64,000 nucleotides of DNA from Bacillus sp. FJAT-47783 (GCF_022808615.1 NZ_JAKZKS010000014.1:18212-82211); one strand, 5' to 3'. Positions 10,108 through 24,367 are shown, counted from the stretch's first letter. The notes: a model not told the origin generated them from the letters alone. Numbers and translations are program-made.

Positions 10108-10422
10108 TTAATGTTTCATTGTTTCATAGTCATTAATTTGAACCGTTTTACGCCGTCGATATATCGCAATCAATATAGCCAGTCCAACTGCTGCCTCAGC
10201 CGCAGCGATCGTCATCGTAAATAATGAGAACACTTGACCTTGCAAGGAAGGAATAGGCCCATATTTACTAAAAGCGATGAAATTCAAATTTGCTGCATTC
10301 AGCATTAATTCAATACAGATGAGGACGATGACAGTATTTCGCTTCGTCAATGCCCCGTACATTCCAATTGAAAATAACACGAGAGCTAATAGTAAATACA
10401 AGGATAAAGGAGTTGTCGTCAT
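10108..10422 (-). CDS. nuoK: NADH-quinone oxidoreductase (complex I) subunit K
   Basis: Small membrane subunit, 104 residues and three helices, homologous to MrpC and ND4L. The two membrane-embedded Glu of the family are present ([13 protein letters not shown] and [11 protein letters not shown]). The start overlaps the nuoJ stop by 4 nt, implying translational coupling. An AGGAGG lies 8 nt before the start. Confidence 0.96.
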   Translation of the reverse strand: MTTTPLSLYLLLALVLFSIGMYGALTKRNTVIVLICIELMLNAANLNFIAFSKYGPIPSLQGQVFSLFTMTIAAAEAAVGLAILIAIYRRRKTVQINDYETMKH

Positions 10423-10928
10423 GGTTTCTCCTCCTTTTCTTCATCCTTTTTCGCTAAAATAATCGCCCCAACGAGCGCCACTAATAAGATGACAGAAGTC
10501 AATTCAAAAGGAATGATATAACGTGTATAAAGAAGATTCCCAATTTGTTTTGTATTATTCACATGTAAATCCGTTCCCTCTTGATGAAAATCAAGCTGAT
10601 AAATACCGATATAAAACGAAATTGCAAACCCGATAATAAGAAGAAAAACGATGAACTTTTTTAATCGATTAGAAGACGTCTCTTCGTCTTGATGCTTCGT
10701 TAGCATAATGCCGAATAACATGATGACCGTAATCGCCCCAGCATAAATGAGCACTTGTACAGCTGCTACAAACTCAGCGGATAATAATACGTACAATCCA
10801 GCTAAGCTAAGAAAGGTGAAAACAAGAGCGACAACCATATGAACGACTTTCGACAATTGAAGCATAAAGAGAGCACCTAAAATCGCGATCGCCCCTAAAA
10901 CGGTAAACGCCATGAACTCCCCAGTCAT
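10419..10928 (-). CDS. nuoJ: NADH-quinone oxidoreductase (complex I) subunit J
   Basis: ND6 homologue, 169 residues, five hydrophobic helices. The conserved segment [18 protein letters not shown] marks the family. The start overlaps the nuoI stop by 4 nt. It is part of the proton-translocating hinge between the quinone site and the pumps. The C-terminal tail is Lys/Glu-rich and cytoplasmic. Confidence 0.96.
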   Translation of the reverse strand: MTGEFMAFTVLGAIAILGALFMLQLSKVVHMVVALVFTFLSLAGLYVLLSAEFVAAVQVLIYAGAITVIMLFGIMLTKHQDEETSSNRLKKFIVFLLIIGFAISFYIGIYQLDFHQEGTDLHVNNTKQIGNLLYTRYIIPFELTSVILLVALVGAIILAKKDEEKEEKP

Positions 10929-11344
10929 ACTTTATTCTCCTTCCGAACATTCTCATCGTTTTCATCTAGCCATGTTAAGTCTTTAAACAGCTCATCACGG
11001 CTATATTCGGCAAGCTCAAAATTATTCGTCATGACAATGGCTTCTGTCGGGCAAACCTCTGTACATAAATCACATAAAATACAAATCTCAAAGTTAATGT
11101 CGTACGTATCAATAATTTTTCCTTTCACATTTGGATCCGGATGTTTTTTTCCCGTTAGTTGGATGCAATCGGTCGGACAAATGTTGGCACATTGGTTACA
11201 AACGATACATTTTTCTGGATAAAATTTTTGGATGCCGCGGAATCGATCGGGCATTTGAATGGGCTCATTCGGATAATCATACGTCACCTTTTTTGCCGTT
11301 AAATTTTTTAATGTATAGACAAGCCCCTTTGACAGCCCCTTCAT
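10925..11344 (-). CDS. nuoI: NADH-quinone oxidoreductase (complex I) subunit I, 2x[4Fe-4S]
   Basis: Ferredoxin-like subunit that passes electrons to NuoB. Two complete [4Fe-4S] motifs: Cys46, 49, 52, 56 (CIVCNQCANIC) and Cys88, 91, 94, 98 (CILCDLCTEVC), each followed by Pro. 139 residues, shorter than the E. coli protein (about 180). Without NuoEFG encoded here, this subunit is probably the entry point for electrons from an unknown donor (inference). Confidence 0.96.
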   Translation of the reverse strand: MKGLSKGLVYTLKNLTAKKVTYDYPNEPIQMPDRFRGIQKFYPEKCIVCNQCANICPTDCIQLTGKKHPDPNVKGKIIDTYDINFEICILCDLCTEVCPTEAIVMTNNFELAEYSRDELFKDLTWLDENDENVRKENKV

Positions 11345-11362
11345 ACTTTCACCCCACTTCTT

Positions 11363-12367
11363 TTATTTTAAAAAGAGTTCTTTTATAAGAGCCGTAATAA
11401 AAATGTTGGCTAAGGCAATCGGTAATAATACTTTCCAGCCAAACTCCATTAATTGATCTGCACGAATTCTCGGAAACGTCACCCGAAACCAGATGAGGAA
11501 AAAGACGATAACACTAAACTTTAAGGCAAACCAAATGGCACCTGGAATAAAATCTAGAAAGAAAACAGGATGCCAACCACCGAGAAATAAAACGGTCGTT
11601 AACGAGGCCATTGCAAACAAGTACACATATTCGGAAAGCATGAAGAATGCCCAGCGAAAGCCGGAATATTCGACATGGTACCCTGCGACGAGCTCTGATT
11701 CTGCTTCAGGTAAGTCAAAGGGGGTTCTGTTTAGCTCTGCGACAGATGCAATGAGAAAAATGAGAAACCCGATAGGCTGAAGAAAAATAAACCAAACGTT
11801 AGCTTGCGCCTCGACAACGTCGATTAAGTTTAAACTGCCCGTTAATAACACGACACCGATAACCGACATCACGAGGGGGATTTCATATGAGATCATTTGT
11901 GCGGCCGCCCTCATCCCGCCAAGTAAGGCGTATTTATTGTTTGAGGCCCATCCGCCCGTCACAACCGCTATCGTCGTTAACCCCGAGATGGCGATATAGT
12001 ACAGAAGACCAATGCCAAGGTCCGCAAAATGAAAAGCGTCCGTAAACGGGATTACCGCTAATACTAAAAACGCTGGGGTAAACGCGAAAATAGGTGCTAA
12101 TATAAATAACGGCCGGTCTGCAGCTTTTGGAATCGTATCTTCTTTCAGAAGCAGTTTGAAAACGTCGGCAACCGTTTGTAATAACCCCCATCTCCCTCCA
12201 ACTTCACTCGGGCCGTATCTCCCTTGCATAAACCCCATCACTTTCCGTTCTGCTAAAATTCCGTAAGTGACAAACCCAAGTACCATGAATAAAAAGGCTA
12301 CTGCAAGTAAAAAGAACAGAAGGAAGTTCGAAACAGTGGGCACACTTTCGAGAAGGTGATTCATCAT
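11363..12367 (-). CDS. nuoH: NADH-quinone oxidoreductase (complex I) subunit H
   Basis: Membrane subunit that forms much of the quinone chamber, 334 residues, about eight helices. The conserved ERKVMGFMQGRYGP loop and the ELNRTPFDLPEAESELVAGY acidic loop that couples quinone reduction to pumping are intact. The start codon shares its A with the nuoD stop (TAATG). Confidence 0.97.
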   Translation of the reverse strand: MMNHLLESVPTVSNFLLFFLLAVAFLFMVLGFVTYGILAERKVMGFMQGRYGPSEVGGRWGLLQTVADVFKLLLKEDTIPKAADRPLFILAPIFAFTPAFLVLAVIPFTDAFHFADLGIGLLYYIAISGLTTIAVVTGGWASNNKYALLGGMRAAAQMISYEIPLVMSVIGVVLLTGSLNLIDVVEAQANVWFIFLQPIGFLIFLIASVAELNRTPFDLPEAESELVAGYHVEYSGFRWAFFMLSEYVYLFAMASLTTVLFLGGWHPVFFLDFIPGAIWFALKFSVIVFFLIWFRVTFPRIRADQLMEFGWKVLLPIALANIFITALIKELFLK

Positions 12368-13467
12368 TATCCATCAACCTCCCCTAACACAATGTCAATC
12401 GCCCCTAAAATCGCGATTAAGTTAGCCATATTTTCACCTTTTAGGAGCTTCGGTAAGATTTGTAGATTATAAAACGACGGCCGTCTAAACTTGAGACGAT
12501 ACGGCTCTTTTTTTCCATTACTAGCAATATAGCACCCTATTTCGCCTCGTGGTGATTCAATACGTACATACGCTTCTCCTTTTGGAGGTTTAATAATTTT
12601 CGGCACTTTCGCCATAATTCGTCCTTCTTCTGGAAATTGCTCGACCGCTTGCTCTAAAATACGTAGTGACTGCTCGATTTCTTCCATTCGGCATTCATAG
12701 CGGGCATAGCAATCACCCGTCTTTCGAACAGGAATATCAAATTGAAAGCGATCATAAATGGAGTACGGATCATTTTTTCGCAAGTCAAAAGGAACACCTG
12801 TACAACGCAAGTTTGCTCCGCTTAATGAATATTGAATCGCCTCTTCCTTCGAGTACGTCCCAACCCCTTTTACGCGATTTAAAAAAATTTCATTTCCTGA
12901 TACGAGATCGTGATAACCGTCTAGTTGCTTTCGCATATAAGGAATAAAGTCGCGAACTTTCTCTATCCAGCCTTCTGGCGCATCCCACTTCACACCGCCG
13001 ACGCGCATATAGTTAAAGGTGAGGCGCGCCCCACTAAGCTCATTTAATAGATTAATAATCATTTCCCGTTCTCTAAAAGCATATAAAAATGGACTAACCG
13101 CACCGAGATCTAATAAATATGTTCCCCACCAAACGAGGTGGCTTGCAACTCTCCCAAGCTCCATCGCGATAACGCGTAAAAACTCCGCCTTTTCCGGAAC
13201 CTCAATATTGGCCATCGTTTCAACCGCATGGCAAAGCACATAATTGTTAGTCATCGCGGCTAAATAATCCATTCGATCTGTATACGGAATAATTTGTGTG
13301 TATTGGAGGTTTTCTGCTAGCTTTTCTGTCCCACGGTGCAAATAACCTATAACCGGTGTAGCTTCTTGAATGAGTTCTCCATCAATCTTAATGACAAGCC
13401 GAAACACACCGTGTGTACTCGGGTGCTGCGGGCCAACATTTAACATCATTTCCTCCGTCCGAATCAA
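12367..13467 (-). CDS. nuoD: NADH-quinone oxidoreductase (complex I) subunit D
   Basis: 49-kDa-type subunit lining the quinone pocket; related to the large subunit of NiFe hydrogenase but without the metal Cys ligands. 366 residues. Landmarks are GPQHPSTHGVFR near the N-terminus and the C-terminal AILGAIDIVLGEVDG. A TTG start at 13467 is chosen because GGAGGTG lies 6 nt before it; an ATG 18 nt downstream has poor spacing. Contiguous with nuoC (3 nt). Confidence 0.96.
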   Translation of the reverse strand: MIRTEEMMLNVGPQHPSTHGVFRLVIKIDGELIQEATPVIGYLHRGTEKLAENLQYTQIIPYTDRMDYLAAMTNNYVLCHAVETMANIEVPEKAEFLRVIAMELGRVASHLVWWGTYLLDLGAVSPFLYAFREREMIINLLNELSGARLTFNYMRVGGVKWDAPEGWIEKVRDFIPYMRKQLDGYHDLVSGNEIFLNRVKGVGTYSKEEAIQYSLSGANLRCTGVPFDLRKNDPYSIYDRFQFDIPVRKTGDCYARYECRMEEIEQSLRILEQAVEQFPEEGRIMAKVPKIIKPPKGEAYVRIESPRGEIGCYIASNGKKEPYRLKFRRPSFYNLQILPKLLKGENMANLIAILGAIDIVLGEVDG

Positions 13468-13470
13468 TCG

Positions 13471-14694
13471 CTACACCTCCACATCAAACGGTTCATAATC
13501 TTTTCGGAGCGGATAACCGACCCAGTCATCTGGAAGTAAAATTCGCTTTAGTTCTGGGTGACCTGTAAACGTAATCCCAAGTAAGTCATAAGCCTCCCGC
13601 TCCGGCCAATTGGCACCTTCAAATAGATTTGCAACAGATTCTATTACCGGTTGCTCTCGATCAATCTTCACTTTTATGGCAACGGAATGTTGTTTTTCAA
13701 AGGAGTATAAATGGAGGTAAACTTCCATATGCGTTTCAAAGTCCGTTCCATGTAGCTCGGATAAATAGTCAAACGCTAATTCGTCATGTTGTTTAAAAAG
13801 TTGGATGACTCGCAAATAATCATCTTTTTTTACGACAAGTGTGGGAATATCTTTTGAAAGGGTATTGATGTAAGAATCCTCTAAGGCTGAATTCCCAAGA
13901 TTCTTTTCCATTACGCTTTTATACAAATTTAAGAGAGGTTGATTCGGTGATGGTTTTACTTCTTTTGGCGGTTCATCTTGAGATTGTAATGCTTTTGCTT
14001 TCGCTGCCGCCGCTGCTTTCGCTTTCGCTACGGCTATTGCTTTTGCCTTTTCTTTCTCTAAATCGCTATCGGATTTGTTGGCATTCGCTTTTGCTCGTGC
14101 CGCCGCCTTCGCTTTTGCGACTGCTGCTGCTTTTTTCTTCGCGAGCTCGAGGTCTGACTCGCTTTCTTCTCCTTCCTTCGACTTTTGCTTTTTTAACGCC
14201 TCAGCTTTTGCTCGCGCCGCCGCTGCTGCTTTCTTCTTCGCGAGCTCGAGGGTGGACTCGTTTTCCCCTTCTCCCTTCGGCTTTTGTTTCTTCTGTGCTT
14301 CGGCTTTTGCCCGTGCCGCCGCTGCTGCTTTCTTTTTCGCGAGCTCGAGGGTGGACTCGTTTTCCCCTTCTCCCTTCGGCTTTTGTTTCTTCTGTGCCTC
14401 GGCTTTTGCCCGTGCTGCCGCTGCTGCTTTCTTCTTCGCGAGCTCGAGGGTGGACTCGTTTTCCCCTTCTCCCTTCGGCTTTTGTTTCTTCAACGCCTCA
14501 GCTTTCGCTCTCGCTGCAGCTGCTGCTTTCTTCTTTGCAAGCTCGAGGGTGGACTCGTTTTCCTCTTCTCCCTTCGGCTTTTGTTTCTTCTGTGCCTCGG
14601 CTTTTGCCCGTGCTGCCGCTGCTGCTTTCTTTTTCTTTTGTTCCAAATCATCCTTTTCCTCATTCGATTGCCCTGTTTTGTTTTGATCGGTCAT
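13471..14694 (-). CDS. nuoC: NADH-quinone oxidoreductase subunit C with long Ala/Lys repeat N-terminus
   Basis: 30-kDa-type subunit of the peripheral arm. The true NuoC domain is the last 150 or so residues (ending in NWPEREAYDLLGITFTGHPE, RILLPDDW and PLRKDYEP). The first 245 or so residues are low complexity: five near-identical 33-residue units (residues 17-181) of the type LAKKK-AAAAA-RAKAEA-QKKQK-PKGEGE-NEST, then two degenerate units. Each unit reads as a charged Ala-rich helix ended by a Pro-Gly turn. The ATG at 14694 follows GGTGATGTAAT and nearly abuts the nuoB stop. A typical NuoC is 150-230 residues. The extension's role is unknown; shorter charged extensions occur in other bacilli. 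Confidence 0.93.
   Translation of the reverse strand: MTDQNKTGQSNEEKDDLEQKKKKAAAAARAKAEAQKKQKPKGEEENESTLELAKKKAAAAARAKAEALKKQKPKGEGENESTLELAKKKAAAAARAKAEAQKKQKPKGEGENESTLELAKKKAAAAARAKAEAQKKQKPKGEGENESTLELAKKKAAAAARAKAEALKKQKSKEGEESESDLELAKKKAAAVAKAKAAARAKANANKSDSDLEKEKAKAIAVAKAKAAAAAKAKALQSQDEPPKEVKPSPNQPLLNLYKSVMEKNLGNSALEDSYINTLSKDIPTLVVKKDDYLRVIQLFKQHDELAFDYLSELHGTDFETHMEVYLHLYSFEKQHSVAIKVKIDREQPVIESVANLFEGANWPEREAYDLLGITFTGHPELKRILLPDDWVGYPLRKDYEPFDVEV
14152..14646 (-). repeat. Five 99-bp in-frame tandem repeats inside nuoC
   Basis: Units of 99 bp encode residues 17-181 of NuoC. Three central units are almost identical in DNA as well as protein, including GCGAGCTCGAGGGTGGACTC in each, so recent expansion by recombination or slippage is likely. 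The unit length is a multiple of three, so copy number can change without breaking the frame. Confidence 0.95.
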
Positions 14695-14695
14695 A

Positions 14696-15208
14696 TTACA
14701 TCACCTTCTTTCCTGCCTTTGCTTCTTCACGTATTTTTCCTTTTAATTTGTTGATGCCGTAAATTAGCGCTGCTGGGTTTGGTGGGCACCCTGGAATGTA
14801 TACATCGACAGGAACGATTTGATCGACCCCTTTCACAACGGCATATGACTTAATATACGGCCCCCCTGCGGTTGCACACGACCCCATGGCAATCACCCAT
14901 TTTGGCTCTGGCATTTGATCATATAGCCTCCTTAATACAGGAGCCATTTTTTTCGTAACCGTTCCGGAGACAATCATGACATCGGATTGCCGCGGTGATG
15001 TGCGGAAAAACGACCCGAATCTGTCTAAATCATAATGAGATGCGCCAACACCCATCATTTCAATCGCACAACAAGCTAGTCCAAATGTTAATGGCCATAA
15101 AGAGTTACTTCTAGCCCACGCTTTTAATTGCTCTAATGTCGTTAAAAAAACACTTTGTTTTAACTCTTCCATCTCTTCTTTTGGAATTCCGGATCCATTT
15201 ACATCCAT
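14696..15208 (-). CDS. nuoB: NADH-quinone oxidoreductase (complex I) subunit B, N2 cluster
   Basis: Carries the terminal cluster N2 that reduces the quinone. The four ligands are visible: the tandem Cys46-Cys47 (ACCAIEMM), Cys111 (MGSCAT) and Cys141 (PGCPP). 170 residues from the ATG at 15208, which lies within the nuoA 3' end (10-nt overlap) and follows AGAAGGTG; a TTG 21 nt upstream is possible but has a weaker site. Confidence 0.96.
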   Translation of the reverse strand: MDVNGSGIPKEEMEELKQSVFLTTLEQLKAWARSNSLWPLTFGLACCAIEMMGVGASHYDLDRFGSFFRTSPRQSDVMIVSGTVTKKMAPVLRRLYDQMPEPKWVIAMGSCATAGGPYIKSYAVVKGVDQIVPVDVYIPGCPPNPAALIYGINKLKGKIREEAKAGKKVM

Positions 15209-15573
15209 TTCAACACCTTCTTTTTCCAAGCATACAGTAGTCCAATGAAGAGCATGATGACAAAAATGAGCATCTCGATAAGGGCAACAATACCTAATGA
15301 TTCATAAGCAACGGCCCAAGGGTATAAAAAAACCGTTTCAACATCAAAGATGACAAAAAGCAATGCAAAGATGTAGTAACGGACATTAAATTGAATACGG
15401 GAATCATGGAAAGGCTCGATCCCACTTTCATATGTTGTTAATTTTTCTTTTGTTGGATTGTAAGGGCGTAACCATTTCCCCATTGTCAGGGCCACAACCG
15501 GTAATAAAATACCTAACAAGAGAAAGACGAAGACGATTAAATAATTATTTTGATAAACAAAAAGTGATTCCAA
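15199..15573 (-). CDS. nuoA: NADH-quinone oxidoreductase (complex I) subunit A
   Basis: First gene of the nuo operon. 124 residues with three membrane helices and the family signature YECGIEP-like stretch (here [20 protein letters not shown]), followed by [12 protein letters not shown]. The start is TTG at 15573, 8 nt after AAGGAGG. The loop after the first helix helps form the quinone site. Confidence 0.96.
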   Translation of the reverse strand: MESLFVYQNNYLIVFVFLLLGILLPVVALTMGKWLRPYNPTKEKLTTYESGIEPFHDSRIQFNVRYYIFALLFVIFDVETVFLYPWAVAYESLGIVALIEMLIFVIMLFIGLLYAWKKKVLKWM

Positions 15574-15613
15574 CTGCTCGCCTCCTTATGACACGATTAA
15601 TGTAATCGCTATC

Positions 15614-15643
15614 ATTGTACCATTTTTATACATCAGCTGTCGA
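15614..15643 (-). promoter_or_regulatory. Possible sigma-A promoter of the nuo operon
   Basis: TCGACA and TACAAT on the minus strand, 18 bp apart, about 40 bp before nuoA. The -35 has one mismatch to TTGACA. Reasonable but not strong. Confidence 0.4.
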
Positions 15644-15744
15644 CAGGATGAAAATGTCGAAATAGCTAGTAAAGTTTTAATAGGTTCTATTATCCATCTT
15701 ATAAACAAGCCGTGCTGAATATTCTTATATTAATGAAACTATTT

Positions 15745-15880
15745 TAGTTATCACTTTCTCAAGTTTTTTCATCAGTTCTAGACGTTTTTCCATCACTTTC
15801 TCTATTTTTTTCATCAGTTCTAGACGTTTTTCCATCACTTTGCCGCATTTATTTATCACTTCCGATAGACATAAGACACT
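15745..15880. repeat. Phased array E: ATCAC/ATCAG word at exact 21-bp pitch
   Basis: The word ATCAC or ATCAG starts at 15750, 15771, 15792, 15813, 15834 and 15855, always 21 bp apart; a degenerate seventh (GACAC) is at 15875. Within it a 42-bp piece is duplicated. It lies between nuoA and the divergent cyclodeaminase gene. Because the pitch is 21 nt, the minus strand can be read as a 61-residue heptad-repeat ORF; I think that is a by-product. Confidence 0.75.
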
Positions 15881-15949
15881 TATCAATAGAAAGAGCAATT
15901 TTATCTTCAATAAGTGTAGTTACTCAAACTAGACGTAAACCAACTATTA

Positions 15950-15978
15950 TTGACAGAAAATTTTAAAATATCTAGAAT
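15950..15978 (+). promoter_or_regulatory. Sigma-A promoter upstream of the cyclodeaminase gene
   Basis: TTGACA, 17 bp, TAGAAT. It would give a leader of about 180 nt before the GTG at 16163. The leader contains GCGGGTGGCCCCCC at 16027-16040, of unknown significance. Confidence 0.6.
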
Positions 15979-16162
15979 GTTAAAAGAAACGAATTTAAGT
16001 GTCTCTTCAAGGTATGGGAGATTTTAGCGGGTGGCCCCCCTTAGTCACGACTACTTTACTTGTTCGTTTCCATCATTCACATGTACCAGTGCGATTTATG
16101 TCATTTCTTTAATTGCCATTCAAACACTAAAAAAGAAGAGCTTGATGAAAGGAAGTTGAAAA

Positions 16163-17146
16163 GTGCTCATTTTTAATGAAAAACAAATTCAGCAATTTTA
16201 TAAGATAGATGATGCGATAGAGAGTGTGAAAGGCATATTGCTGGCAAAACAAGAAAATCAAGTAGAGAACCCACATCGAACCGTTCTCACATTTCCAAAA
16301 TATGAAGGCTCCGCCCTATACATGCCAAGTGCGGATTTAGGAGAAGAACTGTCTGTCGTAAAAGTTGTCACGATTTTCCCACAAAATACGAAAAGGGGAA
16401 AATCAACAACACAAGGAGTCTTACTGTTGTCAGATGCTAAAAATGGCGATCACTTAGCGATGATGAACGCATCTTATTTAACAAGGCTTCGGACAGGTGC
16501 ATTAACTGGTATTGCCACGCAATATTTAGCAAAAAAAGATGCACAAGTCTTAACCGTAATTGGAACTGGGGGGATGGCATTGGAACAAGTGCTAGGCGTC
16601 CTTGCTGTCCGGAACATCGAACAAATTTATTTAGTCAATCGAACGATTGAAAAAGCGCACAGGTTTGGTGAGAAACTTCATGAACATGGGATCGAACCCC
16701 CTTATGAAGTGACAAAAAATGTTTCATCAGCAGTGAGAAAAGCACACATTATTTGTTGTGCAACACGTTCCTATGAGCCAGTCTTTAATGGAGACGATTT
16801 ACAACCAGGTACACATATTAATGGAGTGGGGTCATATTTACCAACAATGCGGGAAGTCGATTTAACAACCGTTTTACGAGCTTCCAAAATTGTCGTGGAT
16901 GACCTGTCTGGTGTAAAAGAAGAAGCCGGTGAATTCATTTATGCAGAACGTCAAGGGAAATGGTCGTTTCAAAACATATATGGAGAGCTTCATCAACTTG
17001 TCGCAGGTGAAGCAAGTGGCCGAGAAAGTGACCAAGAAATTACTTTTTTCAAATCAGTTGGTGCCGCTTATTTTGACCTCGCATGCGCAAAAGGGGTTTA
17101 TTCAAAACTTAAAGAGGATGGTGCATATACGGAGATTGAGATGTAG
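16163..17146 (+). CDS. Ornithine cyclodeaminase / mu-crystallin family enzyme
   Basis: NAD(P)-dependent enzyme of 327 residues. The dinucleotide-binding loop [12 protein letters not shown] is at about residues 132-143; the dimerisation and substrate part precedes it. Family members include ornithine and lysine cyclodeaminase, archaeal alanine dehydrogenase and delta1-pyrroline-2-carboxylate reductase; sequence reading alone does not choose between them. The start is GTG at 16163 after AAAGGAAG. It stands alone between the divergent nuo and convergent atp operons, with its own promoter candidate. Confidence 0.85.
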   Translation: MLIFNEKQIQQFYKIDDAIESVKGILLAKQENQVENPHRTVLTFPKYEGSALYMPSADLGEELSVVKVVTIFPQNTKRGKSTTQGVLLLSDAKNGDHLAMMNASYLTRLRTGALTGIATQYLAKKDAQVLTVIGTGGMALEQVLGVLAVRNIEQIYLVNRTIEKAHRFGEKLHEHGIEPPYEVTKNVSSAVRKAHIICCATRSYEPVFNGDDLQPGTHINGVGSYLPTMREVDLTTVLRASKIVVDDLSGVKEEAGEFIYAERQGKWSFQNIYGELHQLVAGEASGRESDQEITFFKSVGAAYFDLACAKGVYSKLKEDGAYTEIEM

Positions 17147-17169
17147 CAAATTTCATATGAAGGAAATCG

Positions 17170-17282
17170 ATCATTGCACGTTTTTGGTGGTTTATTGTAC
17201 CACATCTCTAGGGTTGCGCCTATTTTTCATCAGTTGCGCATTTCTTTCATAACTTGCGTGGAATTAAAATCAACTTGCGGGT
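17170..17282. repeat. Phased array D: degenerate TTGCG/TTGCAC word at 19-21 bp pitch
   Basis: TTGCAC 17174, TTGTAC 17195, TTGCGC 17214, TTGCGC 17234, TTGCGT 17254, TTGCGG 17275: steps of 21, 19, 20, 20 and 21 bp. It lies in the convergent gap between the cyclodeaminase gene and the atpC terminator. Same orientation on the plus strand as arrays A and B. Confidence 0.7.
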
Positions 17283-17324
17283 TCTCCAGAGATACCCGGT
17301 ATCATCTCCACCACACCCAAAATA

Positions 17325-17357
17325 AAAAAGGAACCTTAGCCTTAGCTTAAGGTTCCT
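17325..17357. terminator. Terminator of the atp operon (likely bidirectional)
   Basis: AAAAGGAACCTTA pairs with TAAGGTTCCTTTT; the flanking A-run gives a T-tract on the minus strand. It is 15 nt after the atpC stop. Confidence 0.85.
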
Positions 17358-17371
17358 TTTATCTATATGAT

Positions 17372-17785
<414 letters not shown>

Positions 17786-17798
17786 CTAGGTCCCAAAA

Positions 17799-19235
<1,437 letters not shown>

Positions 19236-19254
19236 CTAACTTTCACAAATTTCA

Positions 19255-20118
<864 letters not shown>

Positions 20119-20142
20119 TCACCACCTTTATTGAAAAATAGC

Positions 20143-20191
20143 CGACTCATTAAAGGGGTTGTGAAAAGCGATTTTTTAGGCTTTTCACAAC
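20143..20191 (-). promoter_or_regulatory. Hairpin in the atpA-atpG gap
   Basis: GGTTGTGAAAAGC (20158-20170) and GCTTTTCACAACC (20179-20191) are perfect 13-bp arms. There is no T-run of terminator strength in the direction of transcription, so it may be an mRNA processing or stability element. Confidence 0.55.
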
Positions 20192-20198
20192 CAAAACA

Positions 20199-21722
<1,524 letters not shown>

Positions 21723-22262
21723 CTACGAACTTTTCGCAACTAATTCACGTTCAATACGTTCTAGCTTTCCGCTTACGCTACCGTCAAAAATTCGGTTACC
21801 AATACGGAGTTTCACGCCTCCGATTAAGCTTTCATCGACAACATTTTCAAGACGAAGCGATTTTTTACCGATTTTTTTGGCAAAAACGTCGGAAATAGCT
21901 TTTAACTGTTCATCATTTAGTGGACGAACGGAATAAACTGTCGCATCTTGAGTTCCTTGTTCTTCATTCGCTAGTTCTACAAAGCGGTCTGCAAGTTCAG
22001 TTACAATCTCGATGCGATGACGATCTATTAATAAAAGAAGTGTATTAACAATGTCACTTGATAAAGAAACAAATGCTTCTTGTATTAACGCTCTTTTATT
22101 CGTTAGCGATACTTTTGGATGTGTAAGTACTTGTAAGAAATCGCTATTATCTGAAAAAACTTGTTTCACAACACGTAATTCTTTTTCGAACTGATCAATG
22201 GCTTTTTTTTCTTTTGAGATTTGAAAAAGAGCGAGAGCATATCGTTTAGCTACACCCATCAT
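21723..22262 (-). CDS. atpH: ATP synthase F1 subunit delta (OSCP)
   Basis: Peripheral-stalk protein that ties F1 to subunit b, 179 residues; N-terminal six-helix domain ([14 protein letters not shown]) and C-terminal beta/alpha domain ending in [20 protein letters not shown]. Its ATG overlaps the atpF stop (ATGA). A second ATG one codon on is equally possible. Confidence 0.96.
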   Translation of the reverse strand: MMGVAKRYALALFQISKEKKAIDQFEKELRVVKQVFSDNSDFLQVLTHPKVSLTNKRALIQEAFVSLSSDIVNTLLLLIDRHRIEIVTELADRFVELANEEQGTQDATVYSVRPLNDEQLKAISDVFAKKIGKKSLRLENVVDESLIGGVKLRIGNRIFDGSVSGKLERIERELVAKSS

Positions 22263-22780
22263 AACTCTTCTCCTACCTCTTTAATGTAGTCGTTAATCAG
22301 CTTTTCTTGTTCTTTTTCATTTAATTGCTTTTCAATGACTTTAGAAGCAACTAATACAGATAATGAAGCGACTTGTTCACGTAATGCCGCAACAGCTTGC
22401 TCTTTTTCTTGCTCGATTTCTTGTCTAGCCGCCTCTTTTAAACGGTTAGCTTCAGCACGAGCTGTTTGAATAATATCTTCTTTTTGCTGTTCGCCTATCT
22501 TCTTAGCATTTTCAACAAGCTCTTGTGATTCTTGACGAGCCTTTTTCAGTAGTTCACGTTGCTCTTCTGCTAATTTTTTCACTTCTTCATGCTTTTGCTC
22601 TGCAGAACGAATTTCGTTTGCAATGTGATCTTCACGCTTCTTCATCATGCCCATTAACGGACCAAAAGCATATTTTTTGAGCAATGCTAACAAAATTAAA
22701 AATGCGATAAGCTGGAATAAAATATCTCCGCCATTAAAAGCGCCACCAGCTGCACCAAGGGCAAGGTCAAATGTTAACAC
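22259..22780 (-). CDS. atpF: ATP synthase Fo subunit b
   Basis: Peripheral-stalk subunit, 173 residues. One N-terminal membrane helix ([20 protein letters not shown]) is followed by a long charged helix that dimerises. The start is GTG at 22780; AAGGGAG lies 12 nt upstream, rather far. Gap of about 156 nt to atpE, longer than others in the operon. Confidence 0.96.
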   Translation of the reverse strand: MLTFDLALGAAGGAFNGGDILFQLIAFLILLALLKKYAFGPLMGMMKKREDHIANEIRSAEQKHEEVKKLAEEQRELLKKARQESQELVENAKKIGEQQKEDIIQTARAEANRLKEAARQEIEQEKEQAVAALREQVASLSVLVASKVIEKQLNEKEQEKLINDYIKEVGEEL

Positions 22781-22936
22781 GGCTTGTTTTCACTCCCTTC
22801 AAGAGTTCCATCTTAACTCAATAAGTCAACTCATATATGGATAAGAACGCGAATTAAATCGTTTTCAAATGTTTTACTTTACATAAAGGAATGGCGAAGT
22901 GTTTAATATTCTTCGCCATTAGTTGTAAACAATCAT

Positions 22937-23215
<279 letters not shown>

Positions 23216-23230
23216 TTAGTGAATATATGA

Positions 23231-23971
<741 letters not shown>

Positions 23972-24367
23972 TCACCTCTCTTCCCAAGCTTGTCCGCGAA
24001 TATAGAAAAAATAATCTATCATAATGACAACATACATTGTCATTAATCCAATAATTACACTTATAAAATGAAAGTATTCAGGGAATCTTAGTGAGATTAA
24101 TACCGCTAATCCTGCTGCGGCCATTCTCGAAATTGTTCCTAAAGAACGTGCTGCCCGTCCTTCATTCATTTTATCTCGAAACTGTTTAGATTTGCGAATT
24201 AGTAACCATAAATTGTAGAGGCTAAAGCTAGTACCAAGAATGAGTCCGAGGAAAATCGTTTGATAAGAAGTAAGCCCCCACCCCAAAACATAAATAGAAA
24301 ACAAATACAATATATATTTTTTGCTCCTTGCTAGTAAGTTCTCGAAAGAATACATCGTTGAATTCAT
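23972..24367 (-). CDS. atpI: ATP synthase protein I
   Basis: Accessory membrane protein (131 residues, about four helices) encoded before the structural atp genes; in other bacteria it assists c-ring assembly. Its start overlaps the stop of the preceding small gene by 4 nt. Confidence 0.9.
   Translation of the reverse strand: MNSTMYSFENLLARSKKYILYLFSIYVLGWGLTSYQTIFLGLILGTSFSLYNLWLLIRKSKQFRDKMNEGRAARSLGTISRMAAAGLAVLISLRFPEYFHFISVIIGLMTMYVVIMIDYFFYIRGQAWEER

Noticed and set aside
13947..14762. Long plus-strand ORFs opposite nuoC (271, 203 and 156 codons)
   Set aside because: They arise from the repetitive Ala/Lys-coding DNA of nuoC read backwards; low complexity, no ribosome site, no family.
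15725..15910. 61-codon minus-strand ORF with heptad repeats as a real small protein
   Set aside because: No good ribosome site before its ATG, and the open frame follows automatically from a 21-bp pitch. Kept only as an alternative explanation for array E.
16020..16060. T-box-like word GCGGGTGGCCCCCC in the cyclodeaminase leader
   Set aside because: It resembles part of the T-box GGGTGGNACCGCG but lacks ACCGCG, the Stem I features and a terminator alternative.
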